Shown: positions 14,575-23,984, counted from the stretch's first letter. The stretch: 64,000 nt of DNA from Cellulomonas denverensis (GCF_012396125.1 NZ_JAAXOX010000005.1:1-64000); one strand, 5' to 3'. Notes: generated by a model not told the origin, from the letters alone. A program made the numbers and translations.

Positions 14575-15804
14575 TCAGAGGAGGACGGTGCAGGAGTCGA
14601 GGTCGCGCGGGGAGGACGTGAGCGGCTCGGACCCGGTGGGTGTCACGAGCACCGAGTCGCTGATGCGGTAGCCCCCGTGGCCCGGCACGTACAGGCCGGG
14701 CTCGTTCGACACGACCATGCCGGGCGCCAGCGGGGTCGGGTCGCCGTCCTCGAGCCACGGCGGCTCGTGCATGCCGACCCCGATCCCGTGCCCCTGCCGG
14801 TGCCGCAGGTAGCCGCCGAGCCCCGCCTCACGGATCACCGCGAGGCAGCGCGCGTTGCTGTCCGCGCACCGCACGCCCGGTGCGATCGCACGTGCCCCCT
14901 CGGCCTGCGCCGCACGCACGGCGTCGTGGTAGCGGCGTTGCTCGGCGGTGGGCTCGCCGAGGACGAACGTGCGCTCGCCCTCGACGAACCGGCCGCCGAC
15001 CGCGCAGCCGAGCGACAGCATGAAGGTGTCCCCGGGGCGCAGGCGGTACCCCGACGGCAGTCCGTGCGGGATGGCGGAGTTCGCGCCGGCGTAGACGAGG
15101 CCGCCGGCGAGCGGCTGCACGACCACCACGTCCGCGTGCTCCGCGTACATCGCCGCGGTGCCGGTGCGGGTCACGTGCGCGGCGAGTTCCTGCTCGCTGG
15201 GCAGCGCGCCGCCGTCGCGGACGGCGTCGGTGACGAGCGCGACGCCGGCCGCGAGCATGCGGTCGGTGATCCGGGCTGCCTCGCGGTGCAGCGCGATCTC
15301 CTCTGGTGCCTTCACGTGCCGGGCGCGGGTGACGATCTCCGTCGGTTCCCAGTCGACGTCGCCGAACGCGGCGCCCGCGAGCGCCAGCCGGTGCTGCGTG
15401 ATCGCCGTGGCGACGCCGACGGTCCCGCGCCGCACCTCCGGGGCAGCGGCGTCCGCGAGCGCCGCGAACGGGCTCCGCAGCCCCGGGTACTCCGGGTAGG
15501 AGACGAGCTCGGCGTGCGCACGCTGCTCCTCCGCGTGCTGGCGCTCGAGCTCCGGGACCAGGAGCAGGGTGCGGCCGGAGGTCTCGACGAGCGCGGCGAC
15601 CGGGCGCTCGCACGGGTGGTGGAAGAAGCCCGTGAGGTAGGCGACGTCGTCCGGGTCGTCGGTCAGCACTGCGGCGAGGCCCGCGGCGTCGGCCGCCGCG
15701 CGCACCCGGTCCTGGGCGGCGCCGAGCACGTGGGCGGGGAGCCGGGTGACCCGGCGGCCCGCGGCGTCGACCGGGAGCGGGGGAGCGAGGGTTTCAGCGG
15801 TCAT
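14575..15804 (-). CDS. M24 'pita-bread' family hydrolase lacking canonical metal ligands
   Basis: 409 aa from ATG 15804, overlapping the 3' end of the permease gene by 11 nt. The N-terminal creatinase-type domain (DPDDVAYLTGFFHHP) is followed by the M24 catalytic fold (GHGIGVGMHEPPW, VVSNEPGLYVPGHGGYRISDSVLVT). The five metal ligands of Xaa-Pro peptidases (D, D, H, E, E) appear as Ser (FMLSLG), Glu (VEGERTF), His (GHG), Glu (NEPG) and Ser (RISDS). Creatinase and ectoine hydrolase work without metal in this fold, so the enzyme may hydrolyse a C-N bond in a non-peptide or modified amino-acid substrate. The operon context (peptide uptake, dipeptidase, prolyl peptidase-like enzyme) suggests amidated or N-acylated amino acids. 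Confidence 0.85.
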   Translation of the reverse strand: MTAETLAPPLPVDAAGRRVTRLPAHVLGAAQDRVRAAADAAGLAAVLTDDPDDVAYLTGFFHHPCERPVAALVETSGRTLLLVPELERQHAEEQRAHAELVSYPEYPGLRSPFAALADAAAPEVRRGTVGVATAITQHRLALAGAAFGDVDWEPTEIVTRARHVKAPEEIALHREAARITDRMLAAGVALVTDAVRDGGALPSEQELAAHVTRTGTAAMYAEHADVVVVQPLAGGLVYAGANSAIPHGLPSGYRLRPGDTFMLSLGCAVGGRFVEGERTFVLGEPTAEQRRYHDAVRAAQAEGARAIAPGVRCADSNARCLAVIREAGLGGYLRHRQGHGIGVGMHEPPWLEDGDPTPLAPGMVVSNEPGLYVPGHGGYRISDSVLVTPTGSEPLTSSPRDLDSCTVLL

Positions 15805-16714
15805 GGTTCCTCGGGTTCCGGGCGTCGTTGTATGCGATGGACAGGAGCGTCGCCGAGAGCACGAGCGCCAGGATCGCCAGGGACGGGAACAGGGTGAGCC
15901 ACCAGGCGCTCACCATCGCGCCCGACTGCTGCGCCTCGTAGAGGATCCGTCCCCAGGACCACGTGGTCGGGTCGCCGAGGCCGAGGAACGCGAGCCCCGC
16001 GGCGGACAGCACGGCCCGGGAGGCCGTCACCACGACCGACACCACGATCACCGGCGTCACGGCCGGGACCACGTGCCGGCCGAGGATCCAGGCGTGGCGC
16101 CGCGTCATCAGGCGGGCGGCGTCGACGTATGGCAGGTGGACGACCGCCAGCGCCTGCGACCGCACCAGCCGGGTGACCTCCGGCCAGGAGAACGCGGCGA
16201 CCACGCCGATGATCGTCGTCGTGCTCGGCCCGACCAGGGCCGCGACGAGGATCATCAGCGGCAGCACGGGCAGCGACAGCGTGAGGTCGACGACCACGCC
16301 GACGACCGTGTCCACCGCCTTTACGTACGCACCGACCACCGCGACCAGGGTGCCGAACACGATGGCGATCACGGACGCGGCGACCGCGACCAGCAGCGAC
16401 TGGCGCGCACCCCAGACGACCTCGGCGAGCACGTCGCGGCCGAGCGCGTCCGTGCCGAACGGGTACGTGCCGCCGGGCGGGCGGAGCACGTCGGTGCCGT
16501 ACGACTCCGGCGGGTCCGTGATCAGCGGCGCGAGGATGCTGCCGCCGACGAGCAGCACGAGGATCGCCAGGGCGGCGACGCCCAGCGGCTGCCGGCGGAA
16601 CGCCCGCCAGGTCGCGCGGCCGGCGCGGGTGCCGTCGGGCGCCGCCGCGGGCTCGGCAGGCAGGCCCCCGCCGTCGAGGTCGACCAGGGCGCTCTCGGGG
16701 ATCGGGGTCGTCAT
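15794..16714 (-). CDS. Oligopeptide/dipeptide ABC transporter permease (DppC/OppC type)
   Basis: 306 aa from ATG 16714. An N-terminal tail of about 30 residues is followed by the OppC N-domain (WRAFRRQPLGVAALAILVLLVGGSILAPLI) and TYPFGTDALGRDVLAEVVWGARQSL, a hallmark of OppC/DppC. The EAA-type loop is YVDAARLMTRRHAWILGRHVVPAV. About six hydrophobic segments. The last is followed by ATLLSIAYNDARNPRNHDR. Forms the channel with the DppB-like partner. ATG overlaps the partner's stop (ATGA). The substrate class is short peptides, nickel-chelates or amino-acid derivatives; the neighbours argue for peptides. Confidence 0.92.
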   Translation of the reverse strand: MTTPIPESALVDLDGGGLPAEPAAAPDGTRAGRATWRAFRRQPLGVAALAILVLLVGGSILAPLITDPPESYGTDVLRPPGGTYPFGTDALGRDVLAEVVWGARQSLLVAVAASVIAIVFGTLVAVVGAYVKAVDTVVGVVVDLTLSLPVLPLMILVAALVGPSTTTIIGVVAAFSWPEVTRLVRSQALAVVHLPYVDAARLMTRRHAWILGRHVVPAVTPVIVVSVVVTASRAVLSAAGLAFLGLGDPTTWSWGRILYEAQQSGAMVSAWWLTLFPSLAILALVLSATLLSIAYNDARNPRNHDR

Positions 16715-17673
16715 GAGGCCTTCACTCTCGGGTCGAGGAACCCGTAGGCGATGTCGGTCAGGGTGTTGGCGGCCACGACCGTCACGGCGAGCAGCAGGAA
16801 CGCGCCCTGCAGGACCGGGAAGTCGAGCTGGGTGACCGCCTCGTAGATGCCGCGGCCGACACCGGGGTAGGCGAACACCGTCTCGGTGAGCACCGCCCCG
16901 CCGACCAGGAACCCGAGCTGCAGGCCGATCAGCGTGGTGGCCGGCAGCAGGGCGTTGCGCAGCGCGTGCTTCCACAGGATCCGCCGGGGCGGGATGCCGT
17001 TGGCGTGCGCGAGGACCACGTAGTCGTCCCCGAGCGAGTCGACCAGGGTCGCCCGCACGGTCAGCACGTAGGAGCCGAGCTGGATCAGGGTGAGCGACAG
17101 CGCCGGCAGCACGAGGTGCGCGAGGACGGACCCGTACCAGGCGGCGCCGTAGACGCCGTCGGAGTAGGCCCCCCCGATCGGCAGCCAGCCGAGCCGCAGC
17201 CCGAACAGGTACAGCAGGAGGATGCCGACGCTGGGCACGAACAGCGACTGCCCCGTGACGCCGACGACCTGCACGACCTTGTCGACCAGGCCGCCGCGCC
17301 GAGCGGCCGCGGCCACGCCGAGCGGGATGCCGAGCACGACGGTCAGGACGAGCGCGCTGACGGTGAGCAACAGCGTCCACGGCAGCCGCTGCACCAGGAC
17401 GTCGACGACGGGGACCGACTGGGTGAAGGAGGTGCCGAGGTTCCCCTGGAGCAGCTGCCCCAGGTAGAGCGCGTACTGCGTGGGCAGCGGCCGGTCGAGG
17501 CCGTACTGGGTGAGCAGGGCCGCCCGCGCCTCCTCGGTCATGTTCGGGCTGGCGACGGCGAGCGCCGGGTCGCCGGGCAGGAGCCGCAGCAGCAGGAACG
17601 TCACGGTGACGGCGAACCAGACCGTGAGCAGCCCCAGGCCGAGGCGGCGCAGGACGAACAGAGCGACGGACAC
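16711..17673 (-). CDS. Oligopeptide/dipeptide ABC transporter permease (DppB/OppB type)
   Basis: 320 aa from GTG 17673, with GACGGGGG upstream. The start matches the family: VALFVLRRLGLGLLTVWFAVTVTFLLLRLLPGDPA. Other DppB marks are QYGLDRPLPTQYALYLGQLLQGNLGTSF and the EAA loop DDYVVLAHANGIPPRRILWKHALRNALLP. The FAYPGVGRGIYEAVTQLDFPVLQG segment near the C-terminus is nearly invariant in the family. Six membrane segments are expected. It follows the binding-protein gene by 14 nt, so the order in transcription is dipeptidase, binding protein, DppB, DppC, M24, hydrolase, regulator. Confidence 0.93.
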   Translation of the reverse strand: MSVALFVLRRLGLGLLTVWFAVTVTFLLLRLLPGDPALAVASPNMTEEARAALLTQYGLDRPLPTQYALYLGQLLQGNLGTSFTQSVPVVDVLVQRLPWTLLLTVSALVLTVVLGIPLGVAAAARRGGLVDKVVQVVGVTGQSLFVPSVGILLLYLFGLRLGWLPIGGAYSDGVYGAAWYGSVLAHLVLPALSLTLIQLGSYVLTVRATLVDSLGDDYVVLAHANGIPPRRILWKHALRNALLPATTLIGLQLGFLVGGAVLTETVFAYPGVGRGIYEAVTQLDFPVLQGAFLLLAVTVVAANTLTDIAYGFLDPRVKAS

Positions 17674-17687
17674 GCGGGCGGCCCCCG

Positions 17688-19328
17688 TCAGCCGTCGGTG
17701 CGGTGGGCGGACGCCACCGACACCGGGTTGACGATGGACAGCAGCTCCGACGGCTTCGAGACGAACCCGTCCCACTCCGAGCTGGAGGCCATGTACAGGT
17801 TCTGGGTGTACATGACGTTGTCGTAGACCTGCTCGTGCACCAGCTCCGCGGCCTCGCGCATCAGGTCGACCTTCTCGTCCAGCTCGCTCGTCACACCGGC
17901 CTCGTCGATGAGCGCGTTGAGCTCGGGGTCGTCGACGTAGGTGTAGTTGATGGCGCCGCCGGGCAGGTACGACAGCCGGAAGTTCGTGACCGGGTCGTCC
18001 ATGATCGCGAAGTTGCCGGCGTAGATGTCGTAGTCGCCCTCGTTCGTCATGGCGAGGTAGGTGTTGCGCTCGGTGCCCTGGAGCTCGATGCGCAGGCCGG
18101 CCTGCGCCGCGGAGTCCTGCACCATCTGGGCCCACTGGCTCGTGACCGAGTCCTGCAGCGAGTAGATGAGCCGGAACGTCACCGGGAACATGCCGTCGGA
18201 CCCGGCCGTGTACCCCGCGTCCTCCATGAGCGACCGGGACAGCTCCGGGTCGAACGCGTACTCGGTGACGGACTCGTCGTAGTAGTCGGCGAGCACGGGC
18301 ATGAGCGGGCTGGATCCCGTCGACACGGCCTGGCCCTGGAGCACCACGGTCCGGATCGCCTCGTAGTCCGCGGCGTGCGCCAGCGCCTGGCGCACCTCGG
18401 TCTTCGCGAGGTCCGGGTTCTGCATGTTGTAGACCATGTGCGCGTACCCGAGGCCGGTGACCTCCGTGACCTCGATGCCCTCGGTGCCGCGCAGCTGCTC
18501 GACCTGGGCCGGGGGAAGCGCGTTCGCGATGGCGTCGACCTCGCCCGACTGGAGGGCGAGGATCTCGGTGTTCACGTCGGGCAGCACCCGGTAGACAACC
18601 CGCGCCGGCAGCGCGACGCCGCCCTCGACCAGCGGGTACGAGTCGGTGCGCTCGAGCGTGTAGCTCTGCCCCACCTGGACGTCGGTCAGCAGGAACGGTC
18701 CGGCGCTGACCCAGCCGCCGTCCGCGCCGTCGTTCGCGAACTCGGCCACCGAGCCCGCGGGCTCGAAGACGTGCTGGGGCACGACGTTGCCCCAGAAGCC
18801 GATCTCCTCGATGAGCGAGGTGTCCGGCTCGGTCAGCGTCACCTCGACGCGCGTGTCGGAGACCGCCTCGGCCGACGCGAACGTGCCCATCTGCCCGTAG
18901 AACGTGCCGGACGGCGCGTCCCGCTTCACGGCGTTCATCGTGTAGGCGACGTCCGCGGCGGTCAGCGGCTCTCCGTCGCTCCAGGTGAAGTCGTCGCGGA
19001 TCTCGTAGTAGCCGTGCGTCTCGTCGGTGTAGCCCCACTCCGTCGCCAGGTGCGGCTCCTTCGACCCGTCCTCGGCGATCGAGAGCAGGTGCGGGTACAT
19101 GAGGTTGGTGATCCAGTAGTCGCTGCGGCTGTTGCCGATCAGCGGGTTGAAGTTCACGACGTCGGTCGTGGTGGCGATCGTGAGCGTGTCGGAGCCGGCG
19201 GTCGCGCCGGCGCCGGCGGAGGACGGGGCGTCCTCTTGCGGGGCCGACGGCGCGCAGGCCGCGAGCGCGAGCGCTCCGGCGAGCGCGAGCGCCGCGACGA
19301 CGGGTGGACGGTGCCGGTGGTGACGCAT
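17688..19328 (-). CDS. Extracellular solute-binding lipoprotein, family 5 (peptide type)
   Basis: 546 aa from ATG 19328, overlapping the dipeptidase stop by one base. Lipoprotein signal: VAALALAGALALAAC with lipobox LAAC, then a Ser/Ala/Gly-rich linker. The SBP_bac_5 fold is evident: TIATTTDVVNFNPLIGNSRSD, PHLATEWGYTD, FTWSDGEPLTAADVAYTMNAVK, VYNMQNPDLAKTEVRQALAHAADYEAI and DAGYTAGSDGMFPVTFRLIY. It would bind the substrate outside the membrane and pass it to the DppBC-like channel. This family binds di- and oligopeptides but also nickel chelates and opines. No binding-pocket prediction is possible by eye. Confidence 0.93.
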   Translation of the reverse strand: MRHHRHRPPVVAALALAGALALAACAPSAPQEDAPSSAGAGATAGSDTLTIATTTDVVNFNPLIGNSRSDYWITNLMYPHLLSIAEDGSKEPHLATEWGYTDETHGYYEIRDDFTWSDGEPLTAADVAYTMNAVKRDAPSGTFYGQMGTFASAEAVSDTRVEVTLTEPDTSLIEEIGFWGNVVPQHVFEPAGSVAEFANDGADGGWVSAGPFLLTDVQVGQSYTLERTDSYPLVEGGVALPARVVYRVLPDVNTEILALQSGEVDAIANALPPAQVEQLRGTEGIEVTEVTGLGYAHMVYNMQNPDLAKTEVRQALAHAADYEAIRTVVLQGQAVSTGSSPLMPVLADYYDESVTEYAFDPELSRSLMEDAGYTAGSDGMFPVTFRLIYSLQDSVTSQWAQMVQDSAAQAGLRIELQGTERNTYLAMTNEGDYDIYAGNFAIMDDPVTNFRLSYLPGGAINYTYVDDPELNALIDEAGVTSELDEKVDLMREAAELVHEQVYDNVMYTQNLYMASSSEWDGFVSKPSELLSIVNPVSVASAHRTDG

Positions 19329-20536
19329 CAGACCCAGACCTCCTCGAGAACGCGGACGATGTTGCCGCCGACGACGGCGCGGATCTCGTCGTCGGAGTAC
19401 CCGTGCTGGACGAGCCAGCCGATGATGTTCCCGAAGGCCTCGGCCGGGTTCTCCAGGCCGTCGACGTACGGGACCTTCTCGTACTCGACGCCGGCGTGGG
19501 CCTGGCCGAGCGAGAGGTTCGAGGAGAACGCGTCGTGCAGGCCGACGTGGTCGCCGAACAGGGTGTCGGGACCGAACGCGACGTGCTCGAGGCCGACCAG
19601 CTCGACGCAGTACTCGAAGTGGTCCATCACCGACTCGAGGCTGTGCCGGGGGTGCTGCGGCGACAGCGTGGTGTGCGGGGCGGCCTCGAGGCCGATGACG
19701 CCGCCGCGGCGCGCGCACTCGACGATCGTCTCGTCCGTCTTCATCCGGTTGGTCGGCCAGACCGCGCGGGCGCCGGCGTGCGTGATGAACACGGGCTTCG
19801 TCGAGGCCCGGATGACGTCGAGGCAGGTGCGGTCGCCGGAGTGCGAGATGTCGATGGCGATGCCGAGCTGGTTCATGCGGCGCACGGCGCGCTCGCCGAA
19901 GAAGGTGAGGCCGCCGTCGCCGCGCTCCTTCAGGCCGCTGCCCAGGGTGTTGGCCTCCGAGTACGCGATGCCCATCTGCCGCACGCCGAACCCGTAGAGC
20001 ACGTCCAGCCGGTCGACCTCGTTCTCGATCATGGTCGCGGCCTCGAGCGCGAACACGTGCGCGATCCGGCCGGTCTCCTGCGCGTGCCGGATGTCGGCGA
20101 GCGTCTCGCCCTTGATCACGAAGTCCTGGTGCGCCAGGTCGGCCATCCGCACGCCGAGGTCGAACAGCACGTCCTGGTACTTCCAGCCCGCGTCGGACGA
20201 GATGCAGCACGTGCCGTCCATGCCGTTGTCGAACACCGCCGTCAGGCCGGACCGGGCGAGCCCGGCGTAGGCCGTGGGCTCGCGACCCTGACGGATGTGG
20301 TCGCGCAGGTGGTCCATGTCCTCGGGGAAGACCTGCACGTGCTCGTGCAGGGAGATGACCGTCTCCTCACGGAGCAGCCGCTGGGCGCGCTCGGCCTGCT
20401 CGGTGCTGAGGTCGAGGCCGGCGTAGGCGGGCACGCGGCCGATCTGCTGGGCGTAGTGGAACTCCCGGTAGTCGACGCCGGGCTCCAGGTAGTCGTATGC
20501 GGTGTATCCGGTGTACCGCTCGGCGGGGTCGAGCAC
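19328..20536 (-). CDS. M19 membrane-dipeptidase family protein with altered HxD motif
   Basis: 402 aa from GTG 20536, preceded by GAGGAGGAAG. TIM-barrel M19 dipeptidase: first metal motif SLHEHVQVFPEDMD, where the usual HxD is HEH; Glu in VFALEAATMIE; His in IDISHSGDRT; His in FITHAGARAVWPTNRM; and C-terminal VAFGPDTLFGDHVGL in place of the classical GSDFDG. The ending, FGNIIGWLVQHGYSDDEIRAVVGGNIVRVLEEV, is family-typical. Canonical members hydrolyse dipeptides, including those with a D- or dehydro-residue, using two Zn ions. No signal peptide is present, so it acts on imported substrate. It is the first gene of the minus-strand operon. Confidence 0.88.
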   Translation of the reverse strand: MLDPAERYTGYTAYDYLEPGVDYREFHYAQQIGRVPAYAGLDLSTEQAERAQRLLREETVISLHEHVQVFPEDMDHLRDHIRQGREPTAYAGLARSGLTAVFDNGMDGTCCISSDAGWKYQDVLFDLGVRMADLAHQDFVIKGETLADIRHAQETGRIAHVFALEAATMIENEVDRLDVLYGFGVRQMGIAYSEANTLGSGLKERGDGGLTFFGERAVRRMNQLGIAIDISHSGDRTCLDVIRASTKPVFITHAGARAVWPTNRMKTDETIVECARRGGVIGLEAAPHTTLSPQHPRHSLESVMDHFEYCVELVGLEHVAFGPDTLFGDHVGLHDAFSSNLSLGQAHAGVEYEKVPYVDGLENPAEAFGNIIGWLVQHGYSDDEIRAVVGGNIVRVLEEVWV

Positions 20537-20734
20537 GGGCTTCCTCCTCGGTGGGGCGGACCGGAGGTGGCGGCGGCTCCTGGCGGCGGTGCCGCGCTCG
20601 GTCCGCCGGATCCGGCTTCACGACGCACACTCTTGGCGGATTCCGGCACTGCGGTCAACGGGGACGGCGCAGATCGGTGCAAAGTTTTCCTCGGTGAAAC
20701 ATTTCGGCGCGTCCGACCGGGCACGATGGTCCGC
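20537..20734. promoter_or_regulatory. Divergent control region of the peptide island, with AT-rich inverted repeat
   Basis: 198 bp separates the divergent dipeptidase and ATPase genes. AAAGTTTTCC (20681-20690) and TGAAACATTT (20695-20704) form an imperfect inverted repeat, 7 of 10 positions matching, in otherwise very GC-rich DNA. This is a plausible site for the island's Lrp-type regulator (inference). CACGAT at 20722-20727 lies 7 nt before ATG 20735 and may be the -10 box of the ATPase gene. Confidence 0.45.
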
Positions 20735-22468
20735 ATGCCGACGACCACCACCTCCTCCGCCACCCTGGCCCGCCCGGTGCTGCGGGTCCGCGGGCTCGAC
20801 ATCGCGTTCGCGGCCGCCGGTCGCCCACCGGTCCCCGTCGCGACGGGCGTCGACCTCGACGTCCGGCCCGGGGAGCTCGTCGCCCTGCTCGGGGAGTCCG
20901 GGTCGGGGAAGACCGTCACGGCGCGGGCGATCATGGGCGTCCAGGACCCAGCGGCGTCCGTGACCGCGACGGAGCTGTCGCTCGGCGGCACCGACCTGCT
21001 GACCCTCACCCCCGAGGAGCGCCGGCGGCTGCGCGGCGAGCGGATGAGCATGGTGCTGCAGGATGCGCTCTCCTCGCTCAACCCCGTGCTCAGCGTCGGC
21101 GACCAGCTCGGCGAGATCCTCCGGGTGCACCGCGGGGCGAGCCGCCGCGCCGCCCGGGACCGTGCCGTCGAGCTGCTCGACCAGGTCGGCATCGTCGACC
21201 CCGCCGCCCGGGTGGACGATTACCCGCACCAGTTCTCCGGCGGCATGCGGCAGCGCATCCTCATCGCGATGGCGATCGCCCTCGAGCCCGAGCTGTTGAT
21301 CGCCGACGAGCCGACCACCGCACTCGACGTGACCGTCCAGGCGCAGATCCTGCGGCTGCTGGACGACCTGCGCCGCCGGCTGGACATGGCGGTGCTGCTC
21401 ATCACGCACGACATCGGCGTCGTCACGGAGGTCGCGGATCGGCTCGCCGTCATGCACCAGGGCCGGGTCGTCGAGCAGGGCGACGCGGACGCGGTGTTCG
21501 CGGCGCCCCGGGCCGACTACACCCGCACCCTGCTCGCCTCGGCGCCGCACCCGGCACCGCCGCGCCTGTGGACGCCGCCTGCGGCGGACGCGCCCGGGGC
21601 GACGGGCGCCCGGTCCGTCACGCTGCCGGTCGCCGGAACCCGCCCGGAGATCGTGCTCGAGGCGACCGACGTCGTGCGCGTGTTCCGCTCGGGGTCGGCG
21701 CTGGGGCGCCGCAGCGTGCGCGCGGTCGACGGCGTCGGCCTGCAGTTGCGCCGCGGGGAGACCCTCGCCGTGGTCGGGGAGTCCGGCAGCGGGAAGTCGA
21801 CGCTCGCGCGGGTCCTCGTGGGGCTCGAGAGCGCCGACTCCGGCACGGTCGTCTTCCGGGGGCAGGACGTCACCCGGCGCACCGGATCGCGCCGGCGCCG
21901 GCCGCACTCCGGCATCCAGATGGTGTTCCAGGACCCGTACACCTCGCTCGACCCCCGCATGCGGGTCCGGGACGTCGTCGCCGAGCCGCTCACCGTCACC
22001 CGCACGGGGACCCGGGACGACCGGTACGCCCGCGCCGGCGACCTGCTCGAGCTCGTCGGGCTCGGCCGCGAGGCGCTCGACCGGTTCCCGCACCAGTTCT
22101 CCGGCGGGCAGCGGCAGCGCATCGGCATCGCCCGGGCGCTGATGCGCGACCCGGACGTGCTGGTCTGCGACGAGCCGGTCTCCGCGCTCGACGTGACCAT
22201 CCAGGCGCAGGTGGTCGACCTGCTCGTCGACCTCCAGGACCGGCTCGGGGTGGCGATCGTGTTCATCTCGCACGACCTGTCGGTGGTGCAGAACCTCGCG
22301 CACCGCGTGCTGGTGATGCGCCGGGGCGAGGTCGTCGAGACCGGGGACGTCGGGCCGATCTTCTCGGCCCCGCAGCACCCCTACACCCGCGAGCTGCTCG
22401 CCTCCATCCCGCCGCTCACCCGGGCCGAGCGCGGGCGGATCACCGGGGTGCGGTCCGCCGTGGCGTGA
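20735..22468 (+). CDS. Fused double ATPase of the oligopeptide ABC importer (DppD-DppF type)
   Basis: 577 aa from ATG 20735 (an in-frame ATG at 20726 is possible; no Shine-Dalgarno is seen, so a leaderless start is likely). Two full nucleotide-binding domains lie in one chain. Domain 1 has Walker A GESGSGKT, signature FSGGMRQR, Walker [13 protein letters not shown] and switch LITHDIG. Domain 2 has [28 protein letters not shown] and FISHDLS. Each ends with the oligopeptide-family C-terminal region ([30 protein letters not shown]). It energises the permeases encoded divergently. The fusion is common in Actinobacteria. A terminator hairpin lies 32 nt downstream. Confidence 0.95.
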   Translation: MPTTTTSSATLARPVLRVRGLDIAFAAAGRPPVPVATGVDLDVRPGELVALLGESGSGKTVTARAIMGVQDPAASVTATELSLGGTDLLTLTPEERRRLRGERMSMVLQDALSSLNPVLSVGDQLGEILRVHRGASRRAARDRAVELLDQVGIVDPAARVDDYPHQFSGGMRQRILIAMAIALEPELLIADEPTTALDVTVQAQILRLLDDLRRRLDMAVLLITHDIGVVTEVADRLAVMHQGRVVEQGDADAVFAAPRADYTRTLLASAPHPAPPRLWTPPAADAPGATGARSVTLPVAGTRPEIVLEATDVVRVFRSGSALGRRSVRAVDGVGLQLRRGETLAVVGESGSGKSTLARVLVGLESADSGTVVFRGQDVTRRTGSRRRRPHSGIQMVFQDPYTSLDPRMRVRDVVAEPLTVTRTGTRDDRYARAGDLLELVGLGREALDRFPHQFSGGQRQRIGIARALMRDPDVLVCDEPVSALDVTIQAQVVDLLVDLQDRLGVAIVFISHDLSVVQNLAHRVLVMRRGEVVETGDVGPIFSAPQHPYTRELLASIPPLTRAERGRITGVRSAVA

Positions 22469-22499
22469 CGCGGAGCCGGTGCCGGGGCCTGGGACGCCA

Positions 22500-22533
22500 C
22501 GAGGGGCGCCTCCCTGACGGGAGGCGCCCCTCG
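22500..22533. terminator. Bidirectional terminator between ABC ATPase and glnA (copy B)
   Basis: CGAGGGGCGCCTCCC (22500-22514), loop TGAC, GGGAGGCGCCCCTCG (22519-22533); a perfect 15-bp stem. It serves both convergent genes. About 20 nt of its left side match the hairpin at 10391-10429 exactly. Confidence 0.8.
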
Positions 22534-22559
22534 CCTGCGCACTGACCGGGAGCAGCCGA

Positions 22560-23984
22560 TCAGACGTCGTAGTACAGCTCGAACTCGTGCGGGTGCGGGC
22601 GCAGCCGGATCGGGTCGATCTCGGCGGAGCGCTTGTAGTCGATCCAGGTGCGGATCAGGTCCGGGGTGAACACGTTGCCTGCGGTGAGGTAGTCGTGGTC
22701 CGCCTCCAGGGCGTCCAGCACCTCGGCCAGCGAGCCGGGCACCTGCTGGATCTGCGCGTGCTCCTCGGGGGGCAGCTCGTACAGGTCCTTGTCGACCGGC
22801 TCCGGCGGCTCGATCCGGTTCTGGATGCCGTCCAGGCCGGCCATCAGCATGGCGGCGAAGCCCAGGTACGGGTTGCCCGACGGGTCCGGCACGCGGAACT
22901 CGATCCGCTTGGCCTTCGGCGAGGAGCCGGTGACCGGGATGCGGATGCAGGCGGAGCGGTTGCGGGCCGAGTAGACCAGGTTGACCGGGGCCTCGAAGCC
23001 GGGGACCAGGCGGTGGTAGGAGTTCACCGTCGGGTTGGTGAAGGCCAGCAGCGACGGGGCGTGCTTGAGCAGGCCGCCGATGTACCAGCGGGCGATGTCG
23101 GACAGGCCGCCGTAGCCCTTCTCGTCGAAGAACAGCGGCTCGCCGTCCTTCCACAGCGACTGGTGCACGTGCATGCCGGAGCCGTTGTCACCGAAGATCG
23201 GCTTGGGCATGAAGGTGGCGGTGTGACCGGCCTCGTGGGCGACGTTCTTGACCACGTACTTGAACAGCTGCACCTTGTCGGCCGACTTGGCCAGGGTGTC
23301 GAAGCGGTAGTTGATCTCCGCCTGGCCCGCGGTGCCGACCTCGTGGTGGGCGCGCTCGACCTCGAAGCCGAGGGCGTCCAGCTGCAGGGAGATCTGGTCG
23401 CGCAGGTCGGCGAAGTGGTCCACCGGGGCGACCGGGAAGTACCCGCCCTTGTAGGGGGTCTTGTGCCCGAGGTTGCCGCCGGCCTCCTCGCGACCGGTGT
23501 TCCACGCGGCCTCGATCGAGTCGATGTAGTAGAACGACGCGTCCTGGCGGGTCTGGAACCGGATGTCGTCGAAGACGTAGAACTCCGCCTCGGGGGCGAA
23601 GAAGGCGGTGTCCGCGATGCCGGTGCTGCGCAGGTAGGCCTCGGCCTTGGCGGCGACCTGGCGGGGGTCACGGGAGTAGGGCTCGTCGGTGTAGGGGTCG
23701 ACGACGTGGAAGTTCAGCGCGAGGGTCTTCTCGATCCGGAACGGGTCGATGAAGGCAGTGCTGACGTCCGGCACCAGCTTCATGTCGGACTCGTTGATCG
23801 CCTGGAAGCCGCGGATCGAGGACCCGTCGAACATCTGGCCGGTGGAGAAGAAGTCTGCGTCCACCGTGGCGGCCGGGATGTTGAAGTGCTGCATCACGCC
23901 GGGCAGGTCGCAGAACCTGATGTCGACGAACTTCACGTCCTCGGACTTGATAAAGGCCAGGAGTTCCTCTGGCTTGCTGAACAT
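22560..23984 (-). CDS. glnA: Type I glutamine synthetase
   Basis: 474 aa from ATG 23984. It makes glutamine from glutamate, ammonia and ATP. All hallmark blocks are present: [85 protein letters not shown] and [15 protein letters not shown]. The adenylylation tyrosine is kept in DLYELPPEE, so GlnE-type control is expected. Length matches dodecameric GlnA1 of Actinobacteria. It ends at the shared terminator. The neighbouring RDD and DUF4191 genes are its usual actinobacterial partners, so this is the core chromosome to the right of the island. Confidence 0.97.
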   Translation of the reverse strand: MFSKPEELLAFIKSEDVKFVDIRFCDLPGVMQHFNIPAATVDADFFSTGQMFDGSSIRGFQAINESDMKLVPDVSTAFIDPFRIEKTLALNFHVVDPYTDEPYSRDPRQVAAKAEAYLRSTGIADTAFFAPEAEFYVFDDIRFQTRQDASFYYIDSIEAAWNTGREEAGGNLGHKTPYKGGYFPVAPVDHFADLRDQISLQLDALGFEVERAHHEVGTAGQAEINYRFDTLAKSADKVQLFKYVVKNVAHEAGHTATFMPKPIFGDNGSGMHVHQSLWKDGEPLFFDEKGYGGLSDIARWYIGGLLKHAPSLLAFTNPTVNSYHRLVPGFEAPVNLVYSARNRSACIRIPVTGSSPKAKRIEFRVPDPSGNPYLGFAAMLMAGLDGIQNRIEPPEPVDKDLYELPPEEHAQIQQVPGSLAEVLDALEADHDYLTAGNVFTPDLIRTWIDYKRSAEIDPIRLRPHPHEFELYYDV

